This document shows positions 1 through 6,474 of a DNA stretch of 6,477 nucleotides, one piece after another. The notes beneath the pieces were generated by a model, which was given only the letters and a program-made list of their open reading frames with translations, did not search any database and was not told where the DNA came from. Both the position numbers and the translations under genes were made by a program. Origin of the DNA: Proteobacteria bacterium UBA964 (GTDB lineage Bacteria; Pseudomonadota; Gammaproteobacteria; Steroidobacterales; Steroidobacteraceae); the NCBI GenBank assembly GCA_002292945.1, contig DBCG01000064.1, positions 4,719 through 11,195 of the forward strand, given 5' to 3'. Each line of letters begins with the position of its first letter. Position 1 is the first letter of the stretch.

Positions 1-1490
1 CCCTTGCGCTCCTCGGCCCGGCGGATCTCGAGGCTCGCGGAGAGCCGGTCCGTGAAGTCGAAGCCGATCGAGCCGAAGTAGCCGGTGTTGATGATGTCGG
101 AGAGTTGTTCGGGACGGTCCTGGCCGCCCAAGCTCGCGAAATCGATACGATAGTTCTTGTTCTCCCACTCGTAGTGGTAGATGCCGACCATCCAACGCAG
201 CCGATCTTCCTGGGGCGATTCGATGCGCAGCTCGCTCGACCAGTCCTCAAAGGTGGCGAGCCCCGAAGAAGCGCCGGTAGCCATCGGCTGGATGCCGTTG
301 ACATTGGCGCCGATGATGTTGACCGACGAGTGGTCGCTGTCCGAACCGGTCTTGAGGTCTTCACCGCGCCAACCGCCGTTCAGGACGAGGTTGTAGCCCG
401 AGCCCATGATGTCCCAGCGGAAACCGGCCGAGGCGAACTCGGCATCGCGGTGGACGCCCGAGAACGCCACGCCTTGGCGCGTGTCGTAGATCAGAGAGCC
501 CGCTGCTTGACCGCGCAGAGTCGACGGGATGCCGATCACCGGCGGACCCGGTCGGGTCACCGGCGCGTCGTTGAGGTAGACGAGGCCGGGCCGGACTTCA
601 CCGCAGAACCACTGGTTGGGGTTGTCGGTCGAGGTGCTGTTGTAGGAGCCGAGCGAACGCGTACCGGGGAAGCAGTTGTTGTCGCCACCCGATTGGAAAA
701 AGAGCGGCCGCGTGCCGTCACGATCGCGGGTGCTCTGGTATCGCAGGCGCAGCTCCGTGGTCTCGGTGGGGGTGATTTCGAGATTCACGCCGAAAGAGTT
801 GCTGCTCTCATCGCCGACATTGCGACCCGTGAGCTGATTCACATGTTGGCCGTCGAAGTCGTAGTAGCGCCCGTTGACGCTGCCCGCGAGCCAATCCGTG
901 AGGCGCCCAGCGACGCGCGCGCTGAGGTTGCGCTCATCGGTGTCGAAGCTCGCCGATGCGCTACCGGTGGTGGTATCGCCGATCCGCTTGGTCACAAAAT
1001 TGATGGCACCCGAGTAGGTGTTGCGGCCATACAGCGCGCTTTGCGGGCCGCGGATGACCTCGACGCGCTCGACATCGTTCATGTCGAGACTCTGGATGGC
1101 GCCTTGGTAATAGATGCCGTCGACGAAATACGCTGCGCCGGTCTCGACCGAGGCGTTGGTGCCGGCGAGCACGCTGGCAAGACCACGGATCACGGGACGC
1201 TCGGTGGAGCGCCCGAAGACTTTGGAGAACACGAGTCCGGGGGTGAACTTCGCGACATCGTCGAGCGAGGTGACCTGCCGGTTGGCGATGTCTGCCGCAG
1301 ACAACGCGGTGACGGGCAACGGCACATCCTGCAGCGATTCTTCGCGCTTACGAGCGGTGACCACCACTTCTTCGAGGGTCGGCCCGCGTGACTCGGCGGC
1401 GTTGGACTGGGCGAAGGTCGGTTGACCCGCCAGCGCAGCGACGCCCATGGAAACGACCATCGCCCAAGGGGCGTTGTTGCGGTTGATCAT
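1..1490 (-). CDS. TonB-dependent outer-membrane receptor, N-terminal part (3' end outside the window)
   Basis: The frame is open from an ATG at 1490 to the window edge, giving 496 complete codons without a stop. A signal peptide is visible at residues 1-27, with a likely cut in TFA|QS. A TonB box and start of the mature protein (TLEEVVVTARKREESLQDVP) lie at about 38-57. The plug domain follows at about 55-170, including RGPQSALYGRNTYSGAINFV around 147-166, and then come the first strands of a 22-stranded barrel. Family knowledge: such receptors import a ligand across the outer membrane using energy from TonB-ExbB-ExbD. The ligand cannot be told from this fragment; this receptor style is often linked to sugars, steroids or other organics as well as iron. 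Cys273 and Cys296 may form a disulfide in a surface loop. The start is supported by GGAGAGG seven bases upstream. The full length is probably 700-900 residues, so about 200-400 are missing. Confidence 0.95.
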   Translation of the reverse strand, partial: MINRNNAPWAMVVSMGVAALAGQPTFAQSNAAESRGPTLEEVVVTARKREESLQDVPLPVTALSAADIANRQVTSLDDVAKFTPGLVFSKVFGRSTERPVIRGLASVLAGTNASVETGAAYFVDGIYYQGAIQSLDMNDVERVEVIRGPQSALYGRNTYSGAINFVTKRIGDTTTGSASASFDTDERNLSARVAGRLTDWLAGSVNGRYYDFDGQHVNQLTGRNVGDESSNSFGVNLEITPTETTELRLRYQSTRDRDGTRPLFFQSGGDNNCFPGTRSLGSYNSTSTDNPNQWFCGEVRPGLVYLNDAPVTRPGPPVIGIPSTLRGQAAGSLIYDTRQGVAFSGVHRDAEFASAGFRWDIMGSGYNLVLNGGWRGEDLKTGSDSDHSSVNIIGANVNGIQPMATGASSGLATFEDWSSELRIESPQEDRLRWMVGIYHYEWENKNYRIDFASLGGQDRPEQLSDIINTGYFGSIGFDFTDRLSASLEIRRAEERK

Positions 1491-1497
1491 CGTGTTA

Positions 1498-1504
1498 CCT
1501 CTCC
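1498..1504 (-). promoter_or_regulatory. Ribosome binding site of the TonB-dependent receptor
   Basis: On the minus strand GGAGAGG lies seven bases before the ATG at 1490. It fixes that ATG as the start and agrees with the signal peptide beginning there. Confidence 0.75.
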
Positions 1505-1557
1505 GTGACGGACGGCTCTTCGGCCGATCGATTGAAAGTCATCGTAGGACAAAAACT

Positions 1558-1571
1558 TACTGGAAACAGTA
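1558..1571. promoter_or_regulatory. Short palindrome in the intergenic region upstream of the receptor gene
   Basis: The arms TACTG (1558-1562) and CAGTA (1567-1571) are perfect inverted repeats around a four-base centre. The palindrome lies in the 131-base gap between the acetyl-CoA synthetase stop and the receptor start, about 67 bases before the receptor ATG. A -10-like TACGAT (minus strand, 1546-1541) lies just downstream. I could not find a convincing -35 box at proper spacing, so the promoter is unproven. The same gap carries two copies of CAAAAAC (1550-1556 and 1589-1595, plus strand). It could be an operator. Two five-base arms can also arise by chance. Confidence 0.3.
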
Positions 1572-1621
1572 CCCACTATCGACTGTCGCAAAAACGCAAC
1601 ATAGACGCGACCATCCTGCGG

Positions 1622-3634
1622 TTATAGGTCGCCGCGCAACTGATCGACGATCGCCGGATTTTCGAGCGTGCTGATGTCGGAGTTGATGGGCTCGCCGCGT
1701 GCGATGGCGCGCAGCAATCGGCGCATGATCTTGCCGGAGCGGGTCTTCGGCAGGTTGTCGGCGAAGCGGATGTCCTCGGGCTTGGCGATCGCGCCCAACT
1801 GCAGGGCGACCCAGTCGCGCAACTCGCGCGTCAGCGCGTCCGCGGCTTCGCCGGTCGGCCGTTCGCCGCGACAGACCACGAACGCGAACACCGACTCACC
1901 CTTGATCTCGTGCGCCCGCCCGACCACGGCCGCCTCGGCGATGCGCGGATGGGCCACCAGCGCCGACTCGATCTCCATCGTCCCGAGCCGATGACCCGCC
2001 ACGTTCAGCACATCGTCGATGCGACCCATGATCCAGAAGCAGCCGTCGGCGTCGCGGTGGGCGCCATCACCGGCCAGGTAGAGACGGCCCTGGAACTTCG
2101 ACCAATAGGTCTCGAGGTAACGGGCGTTGTCGCCCCATATCGTGCGCAGCATCGACGGCCACGGACGCCGCACGACGAGGTACCCACCGGCGCCCGGTGT
2201 GGTGACGCTACGCCCGTGGTCATCGACGATGTCGGCGAAGATCCCGGGCAGGGGCTGTGTGCAGGAACCGGGCTTGAGCGTGGTCACGCCCGGCACCGGT
2301 GCGATCATGATCGCGCCGGTCTCGGTCTGCCACCACGTGTCGACGATCGGGCATCGGCCACCGCCGATCACGCGGTGATACCACATCCACGCCTCCGGGT
2401 TGATCGGCTCGCCGACGCTGCCGAGCAGCCTGATCTTTGAAAGTGAGTGGCGTGCGGGCAACGAGTCGCCGAGCTTCATCAGCGCGCGGATCGCGGTCGG
2501 CGCGGTGTAGAACACGGTGACTCCGTGGCGCGCGCAGATCTCCCAGAGACGGTCGCCCGCCGGGAACGTCGGCGCGCCCTCGTACATCACCAGCGTCGCC
2601 CCCACGGCGAGCGGACCGTAGGCCACATAGCTGTGCCCCGTGATCCAGCCGACATCAGCCGTGCACCAGAAGACATCGTCGGGCCGCAGATCGAACACCC
2701 AACGGGTGGTGACCTTGGCGCCGAGCAGATAGCCCGCGCTCGAGTGCTGGATGCCCTTGGGGCGGCCGGTGGACCCGGAGGTGTAGAGCAGGAAGAGCGG
2801 GTGCTCCGCATCGACCCACTCGGGATCGCAGGCCGAAGGCTGGTCGACGACCGCATCGTGCCACCAGACATCGCGGCCCGGGGTCATCGAGACGGCCGCG
2901 CCGGTACGCCGCAGCACGAACACGGTCTCGACGCTCGCGCAGCCCTCGGCGAGGGCTGTGTCGGCAGCGGCCTTGAGCTCGACCACCTGACCGCCACGCC
3001 AGCCGCCGTCGGCGGTGATCACGCAGCTCGCGCCGGCGTCCTCGATCCTGTCTTTCAACGAGATCGCGGAGAAACCGCCGAACACCACCGAGTGGATCGC
3101 GCCGATGCGCGCACAGGCCTGCATCGCGATCACCGCTTCGGGCACCAGCGGCAGATAGATCACCACACGGTCACCGCGGCCGATGCCGCGCGCCTTGAGC
3201 GCATTGGCGAAGCGGCAGACCTCGGCATGAAGTTCGCGGTAGCTCAAGCGACGGATGTCGCCCGGCTCGCCCTCGAAGAGGATCGCAGTGCGATGCCCAT
3301 GTTCCGCGAGGTGCACATCGAGGCAGTTGTACGAGACGTTCAGCGCACCATCGGCGAACCAGCGGTAATTGGGCGCCGCCGACTCATCGATCGTCTGGGT
3401 GAACAGGCGCTGCCAGGCGATCTCCGCGCGCGCGAGCTCCGCCCAGAACCCGAGCGGATCGGCTGCGGCGCGCCGGTGCAGCTCGGCGAGGTCTTCAGCC
3501 TTCAGGGATGCGGCCGCGGCGAACGCGGGGGGCGGCGGGAAGAGGCGCTCCTCGACCAGCACCGACGAGATATCGGCCTGGGCGCTGCCCGGGGCGTCGC
3601 TCGTGCGCGGGATGTCGCTCGTGGGCAGAGTCAT
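1622..3634 (-). CDS. acs: Acetyl-CoA synthetase (acetate--CoA ligase, AMP-forming)
   Basis: This 670-residue protein activates acetate with ATP to acetyl-AMP and then transfers the acetyl group to CoA in the cytoplasm, feeding the TCA cycle and glyoxylate shunt. It belongs to the ANL superfamily. The N-terminal ACS domain includes NYRWFADGALNVSYNCLDVH (about 89-108). The P-loop-like YTSGSTGRPKG is at 284-294, DVGWITGHSY at 327-336 and DTWWQTETG at 432-440. The hinge and C-terminal lid GRIDDVLNVAGHRLGTMEIE lies at about 537-556, and PKTRSGKIMRR at 629-639 holds the catalytic Lys635. Trp435 sits where the acetate-pocket tryptophan of the enterobacterial enzyme lies, favouring acetate over propionate. 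In that family the equivalent lysine is switched off by acetylation, so the same control is likely here. The N-terminus is about 20 residues longer than in E. coli (652 residues) and rich in Pro and Ala. The ATG at 3634 has GGAG seven bases upstream and follows the acyltransferase stop by 33 bases. Confidence 0.96.
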   Translation of the reverse strand: MTLPTSDIPRTSDAPGSAQADISSVLVEERLFPPPPAFAAAASLKAEDLAELHRRAAADPLGFWAELARAEIAWQRLFTQTIDESAAPNYRWFADGALNVSYNCLDVHLAEHGHRTAILFEGEPGDIRRLSYRELHAEVCRFANALKARGIGRGDRVVIYLPLVPEAVIAMQACARIGAIHSVVFGGFSAISLKDRIEDAGASCVITADGGWRGGQVVELKAAADTALAEGCASVETVFVLRRTGAAVSMTPGRDVWWHDAVVDQPSACDPEWVDAEHPLFLLYTSGSTGRPKGIQHSSAGYLLGAKVTTRWVFDLRPDDVFWCTADVGWITGHSYVAYGPLAVGATLVMYEGAPTFPAGDRLWEICARHGVTVFYTAPTAIRALMKLGDSLPARHSLSKIRLLGSVGEPINPEAWMWYHRVIGGGRCPIVDTWWQTETGAIMIAPVPGVTTLKPGSCTQPLPGIFADIVDDHGRSVTTPGAGGYLVVRRPWPSMLRTIWGDNARYLETYWSKFQGRLYLAGDGAHRDADGCFWIMGRIDDVLNVAGHRLGTMEIESALVAHPRIAEAAVVGRAHEIKGESVFAFVVCRGERPTGEAADALTRELRDWVALQLGAIAKPEDIRFADNLPKTRSGKIMRRLLRAIARGEPINSDISTLENPAIVDQLRGDL

Positions 3635-3641
3635 GCGGGAG

Positions 3642-3645
3642 CTCC
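3642..3645 (-). promoter_or_regulatory. Ribosome binding site of acs
   Basis: On the minus strand GGAG (within ACGGAG) lies seven bases before the ATG at 3634. It supports the long N-terminus over internal starts. It is part of the palindrome GGAGCTCC. Confidence 0.65.
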
Positions 3646-3647
3646 GT

Positions 3648-3662
3648 GCCGCTGCATGCGGC
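3648..3662 (-). repeat. GC-rich inverted repeat between the acyltransferase gene and acs
   Basis: Perfect five-base arms of G and C only (3648-3652 and 3658-3662) surround a five-base loop, in the 33-base gap after the acyltransferase stop and just before the acs ribosome binding site. No run of T follows on the minus strand, so it does not look like an intrinsic terminator. It could be an mRNA-stabilising or processing hairpin, or chance in GC-rich DNA. Confidence 0.35.
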
Positions 3663-3667
3663 GACCG

Positions 3668-4609
3668 TCAAACATAAGGATCGGGGTAATCGGCTGACAA
3701 CCCCTTGAAACGCTTGTGCAGCCAAAGATATTGCGCCGGGATGCGGCGCGCCTCCGCCTCGATCAGACGATGGTGGCGCAGCGTATCGGCCACCGCGTCG
3801 TCGGACGGAAACCCCTCCAGCGCGGCGCCGATGCGCACCACATAGCCGTCCTCGCCCGGCAAGCGCTCCACGAAATAGGGCAGCACCACGGCGCCGGTCA
3901 TGCGCGCGAGCCGCGAGGTCGCAGGATTGCTCGCGGCCGGCACATCGAAGAACGGCACCATCAGCGCGCCCTTGGCGCGGAAGGCTTGGTCCGGTGCGTA
4001 CCAGACGGTACCTCCCGCCTTCAGCACACGCACCATGGCACGGATATCGTCGCTCGCCACCATGCCCGCCGACACCGCGACCCGATAGCGACGGAAAGCG
4101 GCATCGACCAGCAGGTTGCTCGAGGGCTTGTACACCGCATGCACCCGACGCGCGGCGGTGGCGAACCGCGCGCCGAGCTCGAGGGTGGTGAAATGTGCGG
4201 CCAGCAGGATCACCCCACGCCCTGCCGACTGCCATCGATCGAGCTCCGCGAGACCCTCGAAGCGCACCAGCGCGAGCAACCGTGACGGTGGCGCGAACCA
4301 GGCGAGCGCGGTCTCGCCCAGGCTGATGCCGGCCTCGCGGAAGTGCTGTGCAGCGAGCTTCTCGCGCGCCACCGCATCGAGCTCCGGCAGACACAACGCC
4401 AGATTACGACGCACCACCCGGCGCTGCGGAGACGGCAGGCGCCCCAGCGCACCGCCGAGTCCGGCGCCGATCCGCAACAGCGTCGGATAGCGCAGACGCG
4501 CGAGGAAGCGCAGCAGGCCGAGCCCCGCCCAAGCAGGCCAGTACCAAGGCAGGAAAGTGCGCCACGGCCAGCCCACCACCGCTGCACCCTGCTCCTCGGC
4601 CCTGCTCAT
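3668..4609 (-). CDS. Lipid A late acyltransferase, LpxL/HtrB family
   Basis: From the ATG at 4609 the product is 313 residues (E. coli LpxL is 306). The family adds a secondary acyl chain, usually laurate from acyl-ACP, to the lipid A precursor at the inner face of the inner membrane. Features in order: a hydrophobic N-terminal anchor at about 14-34 (LPWYWPAWAGLGLLRFLARL); the catalytic HX4E motif HFTTLELGAR with His139 and Glu144; YKPSSN at about 160-165; VWYAPDQAF at about 202-210; FFDVPAASNPATSRLARMTG at about 220-239; and QYLWLHKRFK at about 293-302. Which member (LpxL, LpxM or LpxP type) and which acyl chain cannot be read from the sequence. The frame extends upstream to an ATG at 4699, but that would overlap the exonuclease gene by 80 bases and the extra residues do not resemble the family. 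A GTG at 4579 is a rival start. The gene begins 10 bases after the exonuclease stop. Confidence 0.92.
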   Translation of the reverse strand: MSRAEEQGAAVVGWPWRTFLPWYWPAWAGLGLLRFLARLRYPTLLRIGAGLGGALGRLPSPQRRVVRRNLALCLPELDAVAREKLAAQHFREAGISLGETALAWFAPPSRLLALVRFEGLAELDRWQSAGRGVILLAAHFTTLELGARFATAARRVHAVYKPSSNLLVDAAFRRYRVAVSAGMVASDDIRAMVRVLKAGGTVWYAPDQAFRAKGALMVPFFDVPAASNPATSRLARMTGAVVLPYFVERLPGEDGYVVRIGAALEGFPSDDAVADTLRHHRLIEAEARRIPAQYLWLHKRFKGLSADYPDPYV

Positions 4610-4617
4610 CGAGGAGC
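4591..4617 (-). promoter_or_regulatory. Perfect 8-bp inverted repeat enclosing the acyltransferase start codon
   Basis: Read on the minus strand, GCTCCTCG (4617-4610) is followed by an 11-base loop beginning with the ATG at 4609-4607, then by the exact reverse complement CGAGGAGC (4598-4591). In mRNA this would form a strong stem in which anti-Shine-Dalgarno-like CUCCUC pairs with GAGGAG. No ordinary ribosome binding site precedes the ATG. The exonuclease stop (4622-4620) is so close that a ribosome terminating there would cover the first arm, which suits translational coupling. The repeat is seen directly; the control is inferred. Confidence 0.5.
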
Positions 4618-4619
4618 GC

Positions 4620-5510
4620 TCATGCAGAGGCGAGCGCGGCCAACCGCTCACCCTGGCGGCGCAGCATCGGCCCGAAATTGTGGCGGTCGCAGAATTCACC
4701 GAGCGCTGTCAGGTCGGGCGCCCGCGGCTGCAGCTGCTCACGACGGGCCTCGAGCGGCATGTCGAGGGCGATCGCGGTCAGGCGCCTCGCGAGGAAGGCG
4801 GCCTCGCGGTGTTCGGCGAGCCGCGCACCCAACTTTCCGGCACCGCGGATCGGCAAGGCGGCGACCCCCTCGAGGTTGTCGTAGAGCTCCTCCAGCGAGG
4901 CGAATTCTTTGAGAAGCGCCGCCGCCGTCTTGGGGCCGACCCCGGGGACGCCCTTGATGTTGTCGACGGCATCGCCCGTCAAGGCGAGATAGTCGGCGTA
5001 GCGTTCGGGCACGACGCCGAAATGTGCCTCGATCTCGTGATGGCGCAGACGCAGGTTGTCGGTGTAGTTCCAGTAGACATCTCCCTCGCGCACCAGCTGC
5101 GCGAGGTCCTTGTCGCGGGTCACGAGCGTGGCCGGCAATCCTTCGGCACGCAGCCGGGTGGCCAAGGTGCCGATGATGTCGTCGGCCTCGTACTCGCCGC
5201 TGCCGAAATCGGCGACACCGATGTGCCGGCAGAATTCACGGCAGCGTGCGAACTGCAGCTTGAGGTCCGCCGGCGCCGGCTCGCGGTTCGCCTTGTAGGA
5301 GGGATCGATGCGGTTGCGAAAGGAGGTCTCGAGGCTTTCGTCGAACGCGACCGCGATGTAGCGCGGCTTCGCCCGTTCGATCAGGTCGCCCAAGAAGCGC
5401 GCGAAACCGAACAAGGCATGTGCCGGGTTGCCCTCGCGGTCGAGCATGTCGGGCGGCATGGAGTAGTACGCACGGAAGACATACACGGAGGCGTCGATGA
5501 GGTAGACCAC
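4620..5510 (-). CDS. Stand-alone 5'-3' exonuclease / flap endonuclease (PolA N-terminal domain type, H3TH)
   Basis: The 296-residue product matches the 5'-3' exonuclease domain of DNA polymerase I without any polymerase part. Such enzymes cut 5' flaps and degrade primers or nicked duplex using two metal ions. All the expected carboxylates appear, in family spacing: Asp6 (YLIDAS), Asp57 (VAFDE), Glu108, Asp110 and Asp111 (YEADD), Asp133 and Asp135 (TRDKD), Asp180 and Asp183 (LTGDAVDN). The helical-arch motif YKANR is at 72-76. The helix-three-turn-helix GVPGVGPKTAAALL is at about 187-200. I chose GTG at 5510 because homology starts there (VVYLIDAS). The open frame runs on to 5720, but those 70 residues overlap the preceding gene and are low-complexity Ser/Thr/Arg. 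The start has no clear ribosome binding site. It resembles E. coli ExoIX (Xni) and the xanthomonad free-standing exonucleases. The gene lies 40 bases after the outer-membrane protein gene and 10 before the acyltransferase. Confidence 0.92.
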   Translation of the reverse strand: MVYLIDASVYVFRAYYSMPPDMLDREGNPAHALFGFARFLGDLIERAKPRYIAVAFDESLETSFRNRIDPSYKANREPAPADLKLQFARCREFCRHIGVADFGSGEYEADDIIGTLATRLRAEGLPATLVTRDKDLAQLVREGDVYWNYTDNLRLRHHEIEAHFGVVPERYADYLALTGDAVDNIKGVPGVGPKTAAALLKEFASLEELYDNLEGVAALPIRGAGKLGARLAEHREAAFLARRLTAIALDMPLEARREQLQPRAPDLTALGEFCDRHNFGPMLRRQGERLAALASA

Positions 5511-5538
5511 CGGCCGATTGTAGCCGTCGGAAGGCCGG
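5510..5538 (-). repeat. Inverted repeat overlapping the exonuclease GTG start
   Basis: On the minus strand CCGGCC (5538-5533) and GGCCGG (5515-5510) are perfect complements 17 bases apart. The second arm ends in the first G of the GTG start codon. A stem here could limit initiation. Six-base G+C arms are not rare at this base composition, so this is a weak call. Confidence 0.25.
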
Positions 5539-5550
5539 GTCGAGACCGCC

Positions 5551-6462
5551 TCAGTCGAAGAAGGTGTACTGCCATGCGATGCCGAGGGTGCGGAAATCGC
5601 CTCCGACACGCACCACCGCGCCGTCGCTGTAGGTGAGCTTGATCGAGTGACCGCCCCCGAGCGCGCTCGAGACCGTGGCGCCCACCCTGAAATTGCTTTG
5701 ACGATTGTCGTCGGCGACACCGTCGACCGAGGTCTCGCCGCCCGCGTACCAGGTGCCGCCGACTGCGGCCCAAGTGCCAGGTCGCAGGGTGTAGCTCACC
5801 CCCGCATGGACGTTCAACACCGGCTTCTGGCTGCGGCGCCCGTCGCCCAGGAACCGATCGTTGTCCCCGAACACCCACGCGCCCGCATGCAGATCGAAGT
5901 GCCAGGGACCGCGTGGCCAAGTGAAGCCGACCTCGGGCTTGGCGGCCCAACGGTTCGAACCGATGTTCACCAAGCGCGAGGGCTCGTACTGCCCGGTGGG
6001 CACCACCACAACGACGCTCGCCCCCACCGTCGGCCGCCGCTGACGCGCCGCGAATTCGCGTGGTGCCAGCGCTTCACCCCCGACCAGCAGCGTGCCGAAA
6101 CGCAGGCGCAGATCGCCCATCCCGGAGCGCTCGACCGTGCGCCGATCGTCGCCCACGTTGCCCGACGCCTCACCCTGTTGGTAAGGCGCGGCGAGGGTCA
6201 GGCTCGCTTGCCGGCCACCGAGCGCGAACACCCGTCCGAACGCGACGGACAGGGTGTCCACCTCGGCCTCGACATCGGTGAACGGCGCTGAGGAGTCAAA
6301 GACCACATCGCCGCGGGTGGCGCCATAGCCGACCACGGCGAAGTTCGTGCCGACGGGGCTGGAGGAATAGGCACGCGGCTCGATCTCTTGGGCGGCCAAG
6401 ACCGGCACCAGACAGGTCAGGACCAGGAGCGCGGCGCGGCGGATGAAGTCGGGGCGGTGCAT
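5551..6462 (-). CDS. Outer-membrane beta-barrel protein, MetA-pathway-of-phenol-degradation ('transporter') type
   Basis: This 303-residue protein starts with a signal peptide (MHRPDFIRRAALLVLTCLVP, cut near VLA|AQ at 23-24). The mature N-terminus EIEPRAYSSSPVGTNFAVVG is typical of the family often called putative MetA-pathway of phenol degradation (Pfam PF13557, recognised from memory, not searched). Further typical stretches are GMGDLRLRFGTLL at about 114-126, VVVVVPTGQYEPSRLVNIGS at about 149-168 and KPEVGFTWPRGPWHFDLHAG. Alternating hydrophobic strands and the C-terminal WQYTFFD with aromatic end residues indicate a beta-barrel inserted in the outer membrane. The substrate is unknown; despite the family name, nothing nearby degrades phenol. 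A Cys at position 17 of the leader is not in a proper lipobox, so a lipoprotein is unlikely. The stop at 5551 lies 40 bases before the exonuclease start. This is the first gene of the group within the window. Confidence 0.85.
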   Translation of the reverse strand: MHRPDFIRRAALLVLTCLVPVLAAQEIEPRAYSSSPVGTNFAVVGYGATRGDVVFDSSAPFTDVEAEVDTLSVAFGRVFALGGRQASLTLAAPYQQGEASGNVGDDRRTVERSGMGDLRLRFGTLLVGGEALAPREFAARQRRPTVGASVVVVVPTGQYEPSRLVNIGSNRWAAKPEVGFTWPRGPWHFDLHAGAWVFGDNDRFLGDGRRSQKPVLNVHAGVSYTLRPGTWAAVGGTWYAGGETSVDGVADDNRQSNFRVGATVSSALGGGHSIKLTYSDGAVVRVGGDFRTLGIAWQYTFFD

Positions 6463-6468
6463 GACAAG

Positions 6469-6474
6469 ACCTCC
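6469..6474 (-). promoter_or_regulatory. Ribosome binding site of the MetA-type outer-membrane protein
   Basis: On the minus strand GGAGGT lies six bases before the ATG at 6462. It is the strongest ribosome binding site in the window and fixes the start. The promoter lies beyond the right edge. Confidence 0.85.

Noticed and set aside
105..1391. Long plus-strand open frame (428 codons) opposite the receptor gene
   Set aside because: It is antisense to a clear TonB-dependent receptor. The translation is Arg/Ala/Asp/Val-rich with no recognisable motif, as expected from GC-rich codon bias on the other strand.
1584..1599. Hairpin GTTGC-n6-GCGAC after acs as an intrinsic terminator
   Set aside because: The stem is five pairs including one wobble pair, the T-run is in the loop rather than after the stem, and no T tail follows.
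2447..3697. Long plus-strand open frame (416 codons) opposite acs
   Set aside because: It mirrors the codon structure of acs, shows no domain and has an Arg/His/Gly-rich composition typical of a shadow frame.
3495..4394. Minus-strand open frame of 299 codons across the acyltransferase and acs 5' end
   Set aside because: It lies in another frame of two well-supported genes and has an implausible Arg/Gly/Ala composition.
4608..4623. ATG overlapping the exonuclease TGA (ATGA at 4623-4620) as a coupled start
   Set aside because: That frame reaches a stop after five codons, at 4610-4608, so it cannot start the acyltransferase.
4610..4699. Longer N-terminus for the acyltransferase from ATG 4699
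   Set aside because: The added 30 residues overlap the end of the exonuclease gene, do not resemble an LpxL N-terminus and would make the protein longer than the family norm.
4689..5239. Repeated GCAGAATTCAC at 4689-4699 and 5229-5239
   Set aside because: Both copies fall in the exonuclease gene and encode Glu-Phe-Cys in the same frame. The match is short and best explained by shared codons.
5511..5720. Longer N-terminus for the exonuclease from ATG 5720
   Set aside because: The 70 extra residues are low-complexity Ser/Thr/Arg and overlap the outer-membrane protein gene. Family homology begins at the GTG at 5510.
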